Both the position numbers and the translations under genes were made by a program. From Phaseolus vulgaris (taxonomy: Eukaryota; Streptophyta; Magnoliopsida; Fabales; Fabaceae), in the NCBI RefSeq assembly GCF_000499845.2, contig NC_023759.2:24023067-24087066 (forward strand): 64,000 bases of DNA. Direction: 5' to 3'. The notes below the pieces were generated by a model. That model did no database searches. It was not told where the DNA came from and was given only the letters and a program-made list of their open reading frames with translations. This document shows positions 1 to 12,700 of the stretch, piece after piece. Numbering within the stretch: position 1 is the first letter of the stretch; every line of letters starts with the position of its first letter.

Positions 1-719
1 TGCCTCTCTGGCATGTGTCAGAACCCTGTTGCGGTTTTCTGTGGCAACGTACCTCCAGAATCAGTAAAACGTGAGTGTCTGCGCGTGTCTGCGCTTGTCT
101 GTACCTTTAACGGCACGGAGAGCACCTTTGTCTGGACCGCGCCCCTCTCAGATGATGACACGTGGAGGCATGCAACTAACCACACACGTGTCACTACTTG
201 AAGGGCTCTAGCACTTCTCTCTGTGTGTCTAAGTTATTCCCTTGCGGAGTAACTTAGCGCATTCCTTTTATCTGGGTAAATCGCATATTCTCAGGAGAAC
301 GCCAGGTGTGGCTGGTCTAGGCACACTCACCAAGCATGGCTCTCTGCGCAAACGATTTCCTCTTCACGATGTCATGCACGTAATGGGTTGAGGGAGTCGC
401 CAATCACTGACCGGTTTGCTAGCTCCCTCAGGCCACTCTCATGCACGATTCTCTAAGATATGTTCATGCGAGGTCCGTGCGTAACGCTCTCGCTGGGAAC
501 CTCAGTCCTAGCTTAACTGCGTGTAACATGAGACCCCGATGACCATGCACTCGATGACTGATCGGTGCTCTATTGCTTCTCGCGTTCTGCCCCAGGTGTT
601 CATCTGGGAACTGATCTGTCGGTGACCGCTTGGTTACTGACCACCGATCACCCTCCCCTGACTTCTCTGCCGACTGATCTGTCGGTGGCCACTTGGCTAC
701 TGACCACCGATCACCTCTT
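1..719 (-). mobile_element. LTR-1 family LTR fragment
   Basis: This is the reverse complement of roughly 6539-7275 of the solo LTR at 6431-7564. Shared landmarks include the ACTGACCACCGATCACC blocks near 640-715 and the GTGTCAGAACCCTG stretch near 15. The window edge removes its 3' part and the copy stops abruptly near 719, so about 110 bases of the LTR 5' end are missing. Small open frames inside it (for example 13-201) also occur in the other LTR-1 copies and look like LTR sequence rather than genes. No target duplication can be tested. Confidence 0.8.
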
Positions 720-860
720 TGGAGATATTTTGGTTTTCTTCACCACTTACTTTTTTTATAGGAAAAAAATCATTAATAAACAAAAAGTATCTCAAAACGA
801 ATTTTTAGAATCATGCCCATAGTAGAATGTACTGGCCAAAAATTAGAAAAGCATTTAGAT

Positions 861-1052
861 GGCATGTGTTCAGGCCCATTATTGACATTGGAAGCCTAGC
901 ATTGTTTAGATAATCTTTATTTTTTAACATAATATAACCCAACCAATATTTTGTGATCGTTTTGTGATCGTGAGCAAAACATAGTCTTTCTTTACATCTA
1001 TATTAAGTATAATCGTCTATGGGTATTGTTAATAATGGGCCTGAACAAATGC
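861..1052. repeat. Short inverted-repeat unit, MITE-like
   Basis: Two arms of about 28 bases (861-890 and 1024-1052) are reverse complements with few mismatches, centred on CAGGCCCATTATT and AATAATGGGCCTG. They enclose about 130 AT-rich bases without coding potential. CAGGCCC-type termini occur in hAT-like miniature elements. I see no convincing 8-bp direct target duplication because the complementarity runs past the CAGG ends, so a simple hairpin repeat is the alternative. Confidence 0.5.
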
Positions 1053-1849
1053 TATGTTTGTCGCGGTAATTGTTTATAAATTTATCAAATTAGTGTATCC
1101 ACTTTCTAATAATGTAGTTAGTAATATATCATGTTTAATTAGTTTTGATTGGTACGATCTTTGTACTTGTCATTTTCAGGTTTTGCCTCACATAGTTAAA
1201 TATGCTACTTTCAAAGTCTACAGGCCTATATATTTTTAAAGAATATTTTTTTATCAACAATAATAAATAAATAAAATTAAAAATAGAACACACGTACTCC
1301 AATCCATTTACAATGTATAAATTTCTATCCTCCAAAAAAGTAATATTGTGTACAAATTGCTCCAGCTGAAACAAATTATAAAGAAATTGAGCTACACAGT
1401 TTGACAGTAAAAATTAAAGTGTGCCATACCTCCATCAGATATTGAAATAGTATTCCATTAAAAAAAGTAGAACAAAAACAGAAATGGTAGCGTAATAGAA
1501 CTATCTGAGACTGCAGATTGAAATTTTTTCTCCTAACTGAATTTTTTTCAGTGAAACAAAGGAAAAGCAGAAATTTGAGAGCAAGATGATTTGGTATATT
1601 GCTACCTTAAGTCCTTTCTTTGAGCCGACTGCCAGACCTCAAGAGAGATATCCAAAATAGGCAAAGAGAGCTTGATAAAATTTTGAAGTGTAATTGTAGT
1701 AGTAGGCCTTGTAGTAGTTACAAATCAAGATCATAGAGATTTAAGACATGTAGGATAAAAAACACCAATCAAAATAAGAAAAAATAATTTGAAATACTTG
1801 TTAGTTATTTAGGTCTAAGATTTAATTTGAATCATCATATAGATTTAAA
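1053..1849. other. AT-rich stretch, no gene seen
   Basis: Long A/T runs and frequent stops in all frames. The short open frames around 1054-1374 have no recognisable protein character. It lies downstream of the synthase gene's 3' end and is probably intergenic. Confidence 0.5.
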
Positions 1850-2200
1850 GGCCATCGAATTTGAGATTTTTAAAAAGGAAATCATTTCCATGAGTCCAAA
1901 TAATCCACATAGTAGCAATTCATACAATTTTTCAAATTTGATTACATTTTGTATTAAGGCCTATGTGCCCAAATCTTCAAAAGTGTGATTTAGATGTAAT
2001 TCCTAACCAATTATCACACAAATTCCATATTTGGCTATCAACCCGACATGTAAGAAACAAGTGGGTGACATATTCAAATAAATTGTCACACATGACACAT
2101 GTATGAAGAGGACTACCTCTATATACTAAATTATTCAAAGTAGGTACTTTGTTTCTAAACAATCTCCAACAAAAGAATAAAGCTTAAGGTAGTGCTTTAA
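1850..2200 (-). pseudogene. Non-LTR retrotransposon (LINE) fragment, zf-RVT region
   Basis: The minus-strand frame 1977-2162 reads like the zinc-binding domain (zf-RVT) that follows the reverse transcriptase of plant L1-type elements: a motif of the form RNKVPT..NLVYRG, a CVMC cysteine pair, then HLFLTC and IWNLCDNWLG. Continuing towards 1850, another frame gives the usual downstream IW/LLCGLFGLM-like segment, so at least one frameshift is present. No endonuclease or RT is attached and no poly(A) tail is obvious. It is a dead fragment. Confidence 0.65.
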
Positions 2201-2345
2201 TCTTCCATAAAGTTGTGTAAATGTCTACATTTTCCTCCACCAGGTTGTTTTGCGTTGCATATGCTTATTTAAGTGTATATATGTCTTTGTTGTCCCCACC
2301 ACTTCCCTTTGTCCTTTTTATGATTGTATTTTGATATCCTCAATC

Positions 2346-2780
2346 TTGTGTATGATTTTGATATGAACGATCGTGTGTAGAAGCGTCTAGGTCCTCTCAT
2401 AAGAGATTTCGAAGAACGATTAGGCTTTGGACAAAGGGAACCTTTAGGTGGCTTCCGATTATACCAAGAACAAGAACAATGATAGAGAATTGAGAAAAGG
2501 AAACAAACTGCATATATTATTCATATCTCAAATAATAGTTCAATACTCTATTTATAGAGTACTAAATATCATAAAATCCCAATAAAATCCTAACTAATTA
2601 AATAAATGATAAAATCCTAATAAAATCCTAACTAATTAAATAAATGATAAAATCCTAATAAAATCCTAATAAAATAAATAAATGATAAAATCCTAACTAA
2701 TTAAATCTTAACAACCCAATAATAATATTAATCAAATCCCAAAACTTTAGCATATAACAGATTTCAGCCACTAAAGTCTC
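2346..2780. other. Possible LTR remnant with AT-rich repeats
   Basis: The stretch has a TATA-like palindrome (CTCTATTTATAGAG near 2546) beside short direct repeats, resembling the promoter part of a small copia LTR read on the minus strand. No matching partner LTR, PBS or coding part lies nearby, so the assignment is weak. Confidence 0.25.
2571..2707. repeat. 38-bp AT-rich tandem repeat, about 3.5 units
   Basis: The unit contains AAAATCCTAATAAAATCC followed by TAACTAATTAAATAAATG. Units 1 to 3 end at successive AAATAAATGA blocks and a partial unit closes the array near 2707. Units differ by small substitutions and the array is non-coding. Confidence 0.75.
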
Positions 2781-3468
2781 CTCCCCCGGTAAACCATTCC
2801 CTTCTCCTATTAAAATTCTAAGTCCGTTGATCAACATTTAAATCTATTATGAACAAAATCATTATCCATGTTTATATAATTAGTTTGTAATATAAAATTT
2901 TAATTGAAATTATTCCTTGCGAGTTCAACACTCGTACTTCAAATTATTATACTTTAATTGATTGAGTACACTTCTCGAGAGAAATCAATAACAATGTCAT
3001 GATTTATGTTTTAGGGAACAAATTGTTTGTATTTGGGATCAATTTGTATCTAGAATATGATATTTAGGTTTGGCTAGACCTAGAATCCTTTTAGTATCGG
3101 TATTTTTTATGAATTTTTCTCAAGTCTTTATAAAGGTTAGAACACCACAAGTGCTCATATACTCAATATATATTTTTTGTTAGTGATCAAAATAAATAAA
3201 TCTTAACATAGAGAAGAAGGATTTTCAGGTTGAAATCCTAAAATAAAATTTAAAAGAACTATTTGTGTTTAAGGATATAAGAGCCTTAAAACAAATATAA
3301 TGCATAAATTGAAAATAAAAAATACAAGGGCTTGATTTTCACCACAACTAGGAAATTAAACACACACAAAATGGATTAAAGCAATGGTTTTACATTTAAC
3401 CCAATAGAAAGTTACCTTAAAAAGAAAAAAGTAATTAACATTTGTAATTCAAATATTTCAAAGAGACA
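2781..3468. other. Intergenic AT-rich DNA downstream of the synthase gene
   Basis: No coding frame, RNA gene or repeat family recognised. The minus-strand transcript probably ends at its right edge (AATAAA at 3469-3474). Confidence 0.4.
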
Positions 3469-3474
3469 TTTATT
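3469..3474 (-). terminator. Candidate polyadenylation signal AATAAA
   Basis: Plus-strand TTTATT gives AATAAA on the coding strand about 170 nt after the stop at 3643, a normal 3'-UTR distance for a plant gene. Plant polyadenylation signals are loose and no transcript end is visible in the sequence, so this is a candidate only. Confidence 0.4.
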
Positions 3475-3642
3475 TAGTCTGGTTTTGGCATACTTATCCC
3501 TTAATATGGAGACTTAACAAAGTACATTATGGAATACTATATTCCATTTTAAACTAAAGAAAGAAATTACAAATAGCTAATTGAATTTTTAACATGATGT
3601 CTGAACTTCTAAATTCAGATGCTAGAATACTAATAGATATAA

Positions 3643-3730
3643 TCATTCCTTGAAATCGAGCATTTTGTTTAGTGCAGTAAGATAAGCCTCTACACTGGAA
3701 ACAACAACATCTACTCCTTTTCCAATCCCA
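3643..3730 (-). CDS. Synthase exon 12 and stop (residues 520-548)
   Basis: Encodes [17 protein letters not shown] and [10 protein letters not shown], then TGA. Acceptor TTATAG|TGGGAT. The end matches the usual C-terminus of plant IPMS-family proteins, so the LeuA domain is complete rather than lost as in MAM-type enzymes. Confidence 0.88.
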
Positions 3731-6700
3731 CTATAAAAAGAAAAAAATTGAAATATTAGATGTGCATGTGGGGAGTTAGCAAGAAATAATATACTAAACA
3801 ATCAAATTTTGATTAACAATACCTAAATGTGGGATAAACAATGTTTCCAGTAGAATTATATGAGTGCGCATTCTCTTTATGAATTACAACATGTACAGTT
3901 GCAATTGCATCAGTGCCTTCTGTGATTGTATTTAGTGAGTACTCAAGTACTTTCACAGCTTCCTGCATTAAATATTAAATATTGTAAACATTCCATTATA
4001 AAAATATATTTACTGATAAAAAAGAACTTAATTAGAATATCAATATATATTCATGTGATTGCAAGAAATGTTCTTTTTATATATAAAAACATCTTTGCAT
4101 AACTTAGTTAGATACTTAAAAAAATGAAATTAGAAACATTGAACTTCCAAGAACTTCCATGTAGGATGATATAAACATAATTTACACTATCTTATACATA
4201 ACTTTCTAGCCTATATAATGTTTGGGAATAGAAAAAGTTCATCAAAGTATTTGATTGCATACCAATAGATTTCAAATAGCATACTATAGAAAAGAGTAAA
4301 TACTTATATGTAGTAAGAGACGTAATAAAAAGGAAAACAAATAAAAAAGTTGGAACTTGTTAAAGTCGATATTACCTTCACAATGAGATCGACAGCCTTA
4401 AACGCTGAATCCACTGGTCCTTTTCCAACGGAACAAGCAACGTGTGTGGTACCGTTAATTGTAACAAGTTCAATAGTTGTTGATGAAAAATTCATAGTTC
4501 CACAAGTCACCTACGTTGATGATAGATATTCATTATTTTTTCTTCTTTATCTGTTTTCTATTATTGTATCAAACATATATAGTTTAAAATTAATTTCATT
4601 CTAATTTACCTCCAACCCACAAAGCTTCCAAATAGGTTCTACATCACAAACTTGATCTGATACCAATGCTTTAAGGTCAACATCGGTAACTCTCTAAGAA
4701 AAAAAATATTTAAGTCACACATTAGTTCAAGATGATTCTAAAGAAAAAGAATAGAGTAAATATAATTAATATTGACCAACTTAATTATTTGATATAATAT
4801 TATTAACTATATATATATATATATATATTATATTCACAAATGATATTACGAAGTGGACATTAAGCCTAACTCAACTCCATAAAACCAGCTCATGGGGTGA
4901 GGTTTGCACCCACTTATATATTTCTCATCTCTAGTCAATGTGAGATCTCCAACACACACCCCTCACATCGAGAGTGACAACTCGTGCGTGGGACAAGATA
5001 TTATGGGTGGTCCGATAACGGCTCGATAGCAGGTGGCACGATAGGCCCAACAAACACTCGCTAGAATAGGATCGAAATTGCTCTAATACTGTATTATGAA
5101 GTGGACTTTAAGCCTAACTCAACCCCATAAAATCGGCTCATGGGGTGAGGTTTGCACCTACTTATATATTTTTCATCTCTAGTCGATGAGGACATTTCAT
5201 TGTATATAAGTGTGTGCAAACCTCACCTCATGAGTCGGTTTTATGGGGTTGAGTTAGGCTTAAAGTCCACTTTGTAAGAGCTCTGGTTGCTACATCTACA
5301 TTTATCTATGGGTGAAGTTATTGCTCCCTCACAAGATCTTTGTTCATTTTACCATGTTAGTTCATCAGATAATTCATCCTTTAATAGAGTTTACTCTCTC
5401 ATTACACAACAAGAGAGGCAAGTTTTTGGTGATCAATCCAAGGCAATCATTGCTACTAGCAAAGGAGGTTATAAAAACAATGCTACGACCTATGACATGG
5501 GTTGTGGACATGGAAGAGGAAGCTATGGAAAAGAATATACTTCCAAATTTGCAGTTATTGTGGAAAGACAAGGCATTCAAGGCTACAAAAGATTGATTGG
5601 AAGGCTTATGTATCTCACTAATACCCGACCTGACATAACATTTTCTGTGCAACAACTTTCTCAGTTTCTTGCTAAGTCTACAATTGCTCACTATAATGCA
5701 ACGATTAGAATTCTCATATATATCAAAGGGATTACAAGTCTTGGTCTATTTTTCTCTTCCACTACCTTTGTTCATCTCAAAGCCTTTTGTGATAGTGATT
5801 GGGGCACCTACAGTGGTTCAAGACAATCAGTGACTGGTTTTAGTGTGTATCTTGGGAATTCTCTCATATCTTGGAAATCAAAGAAGCCAGGAACAATATC
5901 AAAGAGTTCTTGTGAAGGTGAATACAGGACAATGGCCACTGTTACATGTGAAATTCAATGGCTAACTTATCTTCTTCAAGATTTCAAAGTTTCTTTTGAG
6001 CACCATCTCTTTTATACAGTGACAATGACTCAGCACGATACGTTGCAGCAAATCCAGTGTTTCACGAGCGTACAAAACATATAGAAATAGATTGTCATGT
6101 GGTCCAGGAAAAATTAAAGAAGGGTCTCATCCATTTGCTTCCCATTTCCATCACAAAGCAACTGGCTGATATTTATACCAAAGCTTTAAGTCCTCAATCT
6201 TTTAAGAATATTTGTTCCAAGCTGGGTCTCATCAATATTTGCTCCCCAGCTTGTGGCGAGGTATTAAAGGATACAGATACCAAAGTTATAGAAGGATCTT
6301 AATATTAATTGGGTGTCTTTTATAATTATCAGTTGTTTCTCTTTATAGAGGAGAATAATTGAATGTATTTTCTAATTATCAGTTGTTTCTCTTTATAGAG
6401 GTGAATAACATTTATTTTGTCTTTGTGTGTTGATCCGGTCGGTCATCGGTAGTTGATGACGTCAGCAGAAGATGATCACGTGGGCCACTCGTAGGGTGAC
6501 GCGTGGACCGGGTGACAGAGAGATCAGGGAGCAGATCATCCAAAGAGGTGATCGGTGGTCAGTAGCCAAGTGGCCACCGACAGATCAGTCGGCAGAGAAG
6601 TCAGGGGACAGATCACCCAGAACGGTGATCGGTGGTCAGTAACCAAGCGGTCACCGACAGATCAGTTCCCAGATGAACACCTGGGGGCAGAACGCGAGAA

Positions 6701-9700
6701 GCAGTAGGGCACTGATCAGTCATCGAGTGCATGGTCATCGGGGTCTCATGTTACACGCAGTTAAGCTAGGAATGAGGTTCCCAGCGAAAGTGTTACGCAC
6801 GGACCTCGCATGAACATATCTCATAGAATTGTGCATGAGGGTGGCATGAGGGAGCTAGCGAGCTGGTCAGTGATTGGCGACTCCCTCAACCCGTTACGTG
6901 CATGACATCGTGAAGGGGGAATCGTCAACGCCAGAGAGCAATGCTTGGTGAGTGTGCCTAGACCAGCCACACCTGGCGTTCTCCTGAGAGTATGCGATTT
7001 ACCCAGATAAAAGGAATGCGCTAAGTTACTCCGCAAGGGAATAACTTAGGCACACAGAGAGAAGTGCTAGAGCCCCTCAAGTAGTGACACGTGTGTGGTT
7101 AGTTGCATGCCTCCACGTGTCATCATCTGAGAGGGGCGCGGTCCAGACAAAGGTGCACTCCGTACCCCTAAAGTTACAGACAAGCGCAGAAACACGCAGA
7201 CACTCCCGTTTTACTGATTCTGGAGGTACGTTGCCACAGAAAAGCACAACAGGGTTTTGACACATGCTAGAGAGGCATAACAGAATTCTGTTAGGCGCAG
7301 ATACAGGGGGAGGCATAAAAGAGAATCAGAGGGAGATTGAGAGGAGAGTTTTTTACACGCTGTTTTTACACACGTTATTTCTCTAGTGATTCTGTGATCT
7401 AACTTGAGCGTCGGAGCGCCACCGGCCGCAGAGGCGCCACTGTGTCTTTTTCAGGTTCTCAGAGAGGTTATCTGTGGAGCGGACTTGGAGGGCACGTGGT
7501 GTCAAGCTGGTGAGGAAGATCGTGACGAGGCAACGCTCTTGCGCTAAGTCAACAGGCAGGATCATGTGTTATGATTCTAGTATTTAATTATTGATTTTTT
7601 CCCTCTTTAGTTAAACTCTAGAATGAGTGTACTACTTGTATATATTCAGACCATTTGTTTTTATTTTAAGAACAAGAAAAAAGAGATATTCATTCTCATA
7701 TCTTTTACCTTCCTTTTGCTCTTTTGTTCATCTTTGTTCTCTTTTATTCATTTATGTTCTATTTCATAATATGGTATCAGAGCACTGATTAGAGCTCTGG
7801 TTACTACATCTACATTTATCTATGGGTGAAGTTGTTCATCCCTCACAAGATCTTTGTTCATTTTACCATGTTATCAGATAATTCATCATTGAATAGAGTT
7901 TACTCTCTCATTACACAACAAATGAGGCAAGTTTTTGGTGATCAATCCAAGGCAATCATTGCTACTAGCAAAGGAGGTTATAAAAACAATGCTACGACCT
8001 ATGGCATGGGTGGTGGATATGGAAGAGGAAGCTATGGAAAATAATATACTTCCAAAATTTGCAATTATTGTGGAAAGACAAAGCATACCATTGATACATG
8101 CTATAAAAAGCGTGGTTTTCCACCTCATTTCAAATTTAAAAATCACAACCATCATCAGAGTCATGCAGCTTTTCACAATACAAATTTTAATAATAATGAG
8201 CAGAATCATGAAGGTTCAAAGTTAGAAGTGGAGTCTCAACAAATTGGTTTTACTCCTGAGCAGTATCCAACATTGTTAGCTCTTTTACAACAGGTCAAAT
8301 CCAGTGACAATGTTTCTAGTCAAGTCTTTGTTATTCCTTCCAACATGACAACACAAATTGTTAATAACTTTATTTCTTCTTTTAGCTCTTGGATTATTGA
8401 TAGTGGTGCTACTGATCACATTTGTTCATCCATAACTTACTTCACTTCATATCATCAAATTGATCATATTTATGTCAAATTACCAAATGGAAATCAAGTC
8501 ATTGTCAATTATTCTGGAAGTTTTTTTCTCAATCAAAATCATGTCATAAACAATGTTTTGTATATTCCTTGCTTCACTTTTAATCTTCTTTCAGTAACAA
8601 AATTGATTGATAGAATATCTTGTGTTCTTACCTTTGATTCTAATGGTTGTCACATTCAAGACAAAAACTCCTTGAAAATAATTGGTTATGCTAAGATGCA
8701 AGATAGACTTTATATACTCAGGATCCCAACTTACCAGAAATTTCAAATTAAACCTCTTGAATCTACACACATCATCAATACTGTTAATGTCAATGCTAGT
8801 GATCTAGAAACCCTTTGGCATTTTTGATTAGGTATATTTCAAATAAATGTATTGATGTTATCAAGAATAAATTTCCTTGTGTTAAATATAACAAATCTTT
8901 TGTTTGTGATGTTTGTCATTTTGCAAAGCAAAAAGGACTTTGTTTTCCTATTAGTACATCTAAATCAAAAAAATGTTTTGATTTGATTCATGTAGATGTT
9001 TGGGGACCATACTCAATACCATCAATTCATGGTCATAAATATTTCTTGACCATAGTTAATGACTATTCGAGGTACACATGGATTTTTCTTTTGAAACAAA
9101 AATCTGAAGTTGTTAATGTTTTGGAAAATTTTAGTTATTTTTGTTCAAACACAGTTTGAGACAACAATAAAAATAATAAGAAGTGATAATGGAACTGAAT
9201 TTTTCATGACTAAATTTGTTGTCAGTAAAGGAATAATACATCAAACATCACGTGTCAATACTCCACAACAAAATAGTATAGTTAAAATCAAAACAAATGG
9301 TCTGAATATATACAAGTAATACACTCATTCTAGATTTAACTAAAGAGGGAAAGAATCAATAATTAAATACTAGAATCATAACACACAGACAAAATAAAGG
9401 TTATTCACCTCTATAAAGAGAAACAACTGATAATTAGAAAAGACACACAATTATTCCCCTCTATAAAGAAAAACAACTGATAATTATAAAAAACATCCAA
9501 TTAATATTAGGATCCTTCTATAACTCTGATATATGTATTTAAAAGAAAAAATAAAAATAATTATTAACCTTTTTTTTCTCGGCCATTGCTTTGAAGTTTT
9601 GAAATACACTCTCAACTTCATCCTCCTTGAGTTCATAACCAAGCTGAAAAGGAAGAAAATAGGTCATGAAACAGAAAAACGATACTTTCCCTTTGAGTAT

Positions 9701-12700
9701 ATACTACACAAATAGCTGCATACCTCTTTAAGTCGGGTTTTCAAAGCATGGCGTCCACTAATAGATGTGGAAGTGTAAACGAAGGAAAAAAATAAGTTAT
9801 AATTTGATTATATAAAATTTAAGATAAAAGTTAATTGATCAATTATTACTAAACTACAAATAAAAATAATAAACCATAAAAACTGATACCGCATTGAAAC
9901 AAGTGTTTTATAGACAAAAGGTCAGAATATGGGATAAAAGAGTGTGAGAAAATGGCATACCTTAGCTTCCCTAGTACCATAGTAGCTTCATTGGACCTTT
10001 CATAACCAATATCTTCTGGAGAAAGTATTTCATATGTGCCTCTATGCTTTAACAATCCATCCTACAAACCAGAAATCAAAATAGAGAAAAACAACAACAA
10101 TACAATAGAAAAAGTTTAAGAGTAATCAAATGTATGTTTTAGGTAACAAATAGAATAGGCATTAACAAAATCAAACGCAGCAGGGTGGCATTTAAGTCCA
10201 CTAACCTGATGAATTCCACTTTCATGGAGAAATGCATTATGACCTACAATAGCTTTGTGTGGCTGTAAATGCATACCCGAGCACTCTTCAACCTGTTGAA
10301 AAAATATTTATAAAATTTTTAACTTAACAAAGGTATCTTAAAGGAAGAAAATATTCCAAAAATGAATTAATAGTGTAATAATATAAAACCATCTTGCTGG
10401 TCTTCAGGATGTGCTTTGTATTAATTCCAGTATATAAACCACCTAAAACATGATCTCCCCTGCATCTTAGGGCCATCACAACCTTTAATAAAATAAAATA
10501 AAACGAGTTAAAGTATATTAAAAAGATGAAATTAAGTTACTGAGATCATTTACCAATAATAAAATTGCAAATGTGAAGGAAGTTGTTCTAGTTTGCCAAC
10601 AAATCTTGCATGCAAATCTCCAAAACTTTGATAATAATTAGAAAATGGCGTAAAACTATGCTTAAATAGCATGTATTATAAAAAATAGATGAATGATACT
10701 AACCTCTTCTAATGCAGCATTACCAGCCCTTTCACCAATCCCATTAACTGTTACTTCTAATTGCCTTGCGCCAGCACGTGTAGCCTGAAAGTAATTAAAA
10801 CTTAGTAAAATTGATTATGAATATTTGTTATTGATTACATTAAAACAGTGTATGTGTGTACAGAAATACCTCTATTGTGTTTGCAGTAGCATGTCCAAGA
10901 TCATTATGACAGTGAACCGCGATAATAGCCTTTTCAATTCCAGGGGTATTGGCTTTTATATCAGCAATCAGTTTTCCAAACTCGAATGGCATTGTTATGC
11001 CCACAGTGTCTGCTACCACCACAGTTGTTGCCCCAGCTTCGATAACATCTCCAAATATTTGATAGAGGAACTCTCTATCCGATCTACTCCCACAGAAGTA
11101 GTTGTCAAAACAGTTATTTTGCAAGAAGTCGACTGTGAAAATATTATTTTCTGTAATTGGAAATATGCCAATACAAAATGGACTAGTAGTGTAAATAGAC
11201 AAACATCCTGCATATGTATATCCAATATCAACACACATCTATCTTCCTACAAGGATTGCCACTTGCCACCCAACAACAATCTGATATGTCGGGTGAGGGA
11301 AGGACAAATCTGTAAACTATGGGAACTAGGGAAGCACTAATTTGGGAAGTGAAACTGAAATAATTAATCAAATCAAAGAAATGGAGGGCAAGTACAGAAA
11401 AACATATCTATAGGGACAAGACTTCATTCACCTTTTCTTTTTGAGCCACAAGCAACAAATGAAATTCTTTTACTTGATTGACTCTACTTTATTTTTCTTT
11501 CTCCATATCAACATATTTTTCTTCCAATTCTGTAAACCTTCTTTCCATGTTATCAAATTTTGCTTTAACACTCTCCAATTGAGATACCATGACACTCCTT
11601 TCATTTAGAAGATTGTGTTTTTCATTATTCAATAAATTGCACAATTCTTTGCCTATTTTTCAATAACATGCTAATCTAAATACATAAGAGTGAGAAAATA
11701 TGAAATCTAATCCTTATTTTTCCAACTTGAACCAACCAATTTTTTGCCTGTTTTCTAATTAATCATAGTCAACACAACCACTTTCAACACACTTTTTATT
11801 GTTCTGTTTTATATTTAGAGAGTATCGTACTTTTTTTTTATCAGCAAAGAATTAATTAAATTAATGGGACACTTCAAGGGTGTCCCAACCCTTATACAAG
11901 AACCACCACTCCTTCCCTCATGCTTACAAATCAAACCCAAAATTAATAATTAGCATGGTACAGAGGAGATTGCAAAACAAAGGTTTTGTTTCACTATTCC
12001 TAGTAAGGCATGAGCTTGAAAGCTTAGAAAGCCTCACAAGGATAGTAACAAAACTACACCTTCAAGTCAGCCTTAACATCTGTTCTTCTAAACTATGATA
12101 TAACAGAAACCCATCTGATCCGGTCGGTCATCGGTAGTCGGTGACGTCAGCAAAGGATAGCCACGTGGACCGTTCTTAGTGGAACACGTGGGCCAGTGAA
12201 GTAGATGAGTCATTGAGAAAGTCACCCGGAGGGGGGGGGGGTGATCGGTCATCAGGGGACGACGGTCAGAGAGGATGCGCGATCAGCGCCTGGAAGCAGA
12301 AGGTGTGGCGCTATGGTGCACCGATCGGTCGTCTGGTGTGAGCGATCGGTCGTCTGCATTTGCTTGATAATTCACTTTTCCTTGTGGGATCGATATCCGT
12401 CATTAGGGACAAATTATTACTTCTGACAACGCGGTGCACGTGCCATAGAAAGTCGTCAAGTTTTTGGCGTCGTTGTTGGGGAACAAGTTTGATTTGTTAA
12501 GTATAGTTTCCTAAATATTGTGAATATTTGAATTGTTTTGATTTGTTTTTATTGTGTTTATTTTTTTCAGATTTTTTATTTTGTTTTTATTGTTTTATTC
12601 TTAATTTTTTTATTTACCTTTTTATTTATTTATTTATTTTCTTATTTAATTTGAATTTTCTTTTAATTGTTTATTTAATTGGAATTTATTTCTCTTTCTT

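Noticed and set aside
13..201. Small protein shared by several loci (also 7077-7316 and 24145-24531, minus)
   Set aside because: It is part of the LTR-1 sequence. Conservation is explained by LTR copy similarity, and the frames differ in length and start between copies.
10840..11238. Separate small gene encoding a [10 protein letters not shown]...-like protein
   Set aside because: It is exon 2 of the synthase (10870-11083) read through its flanking introns.
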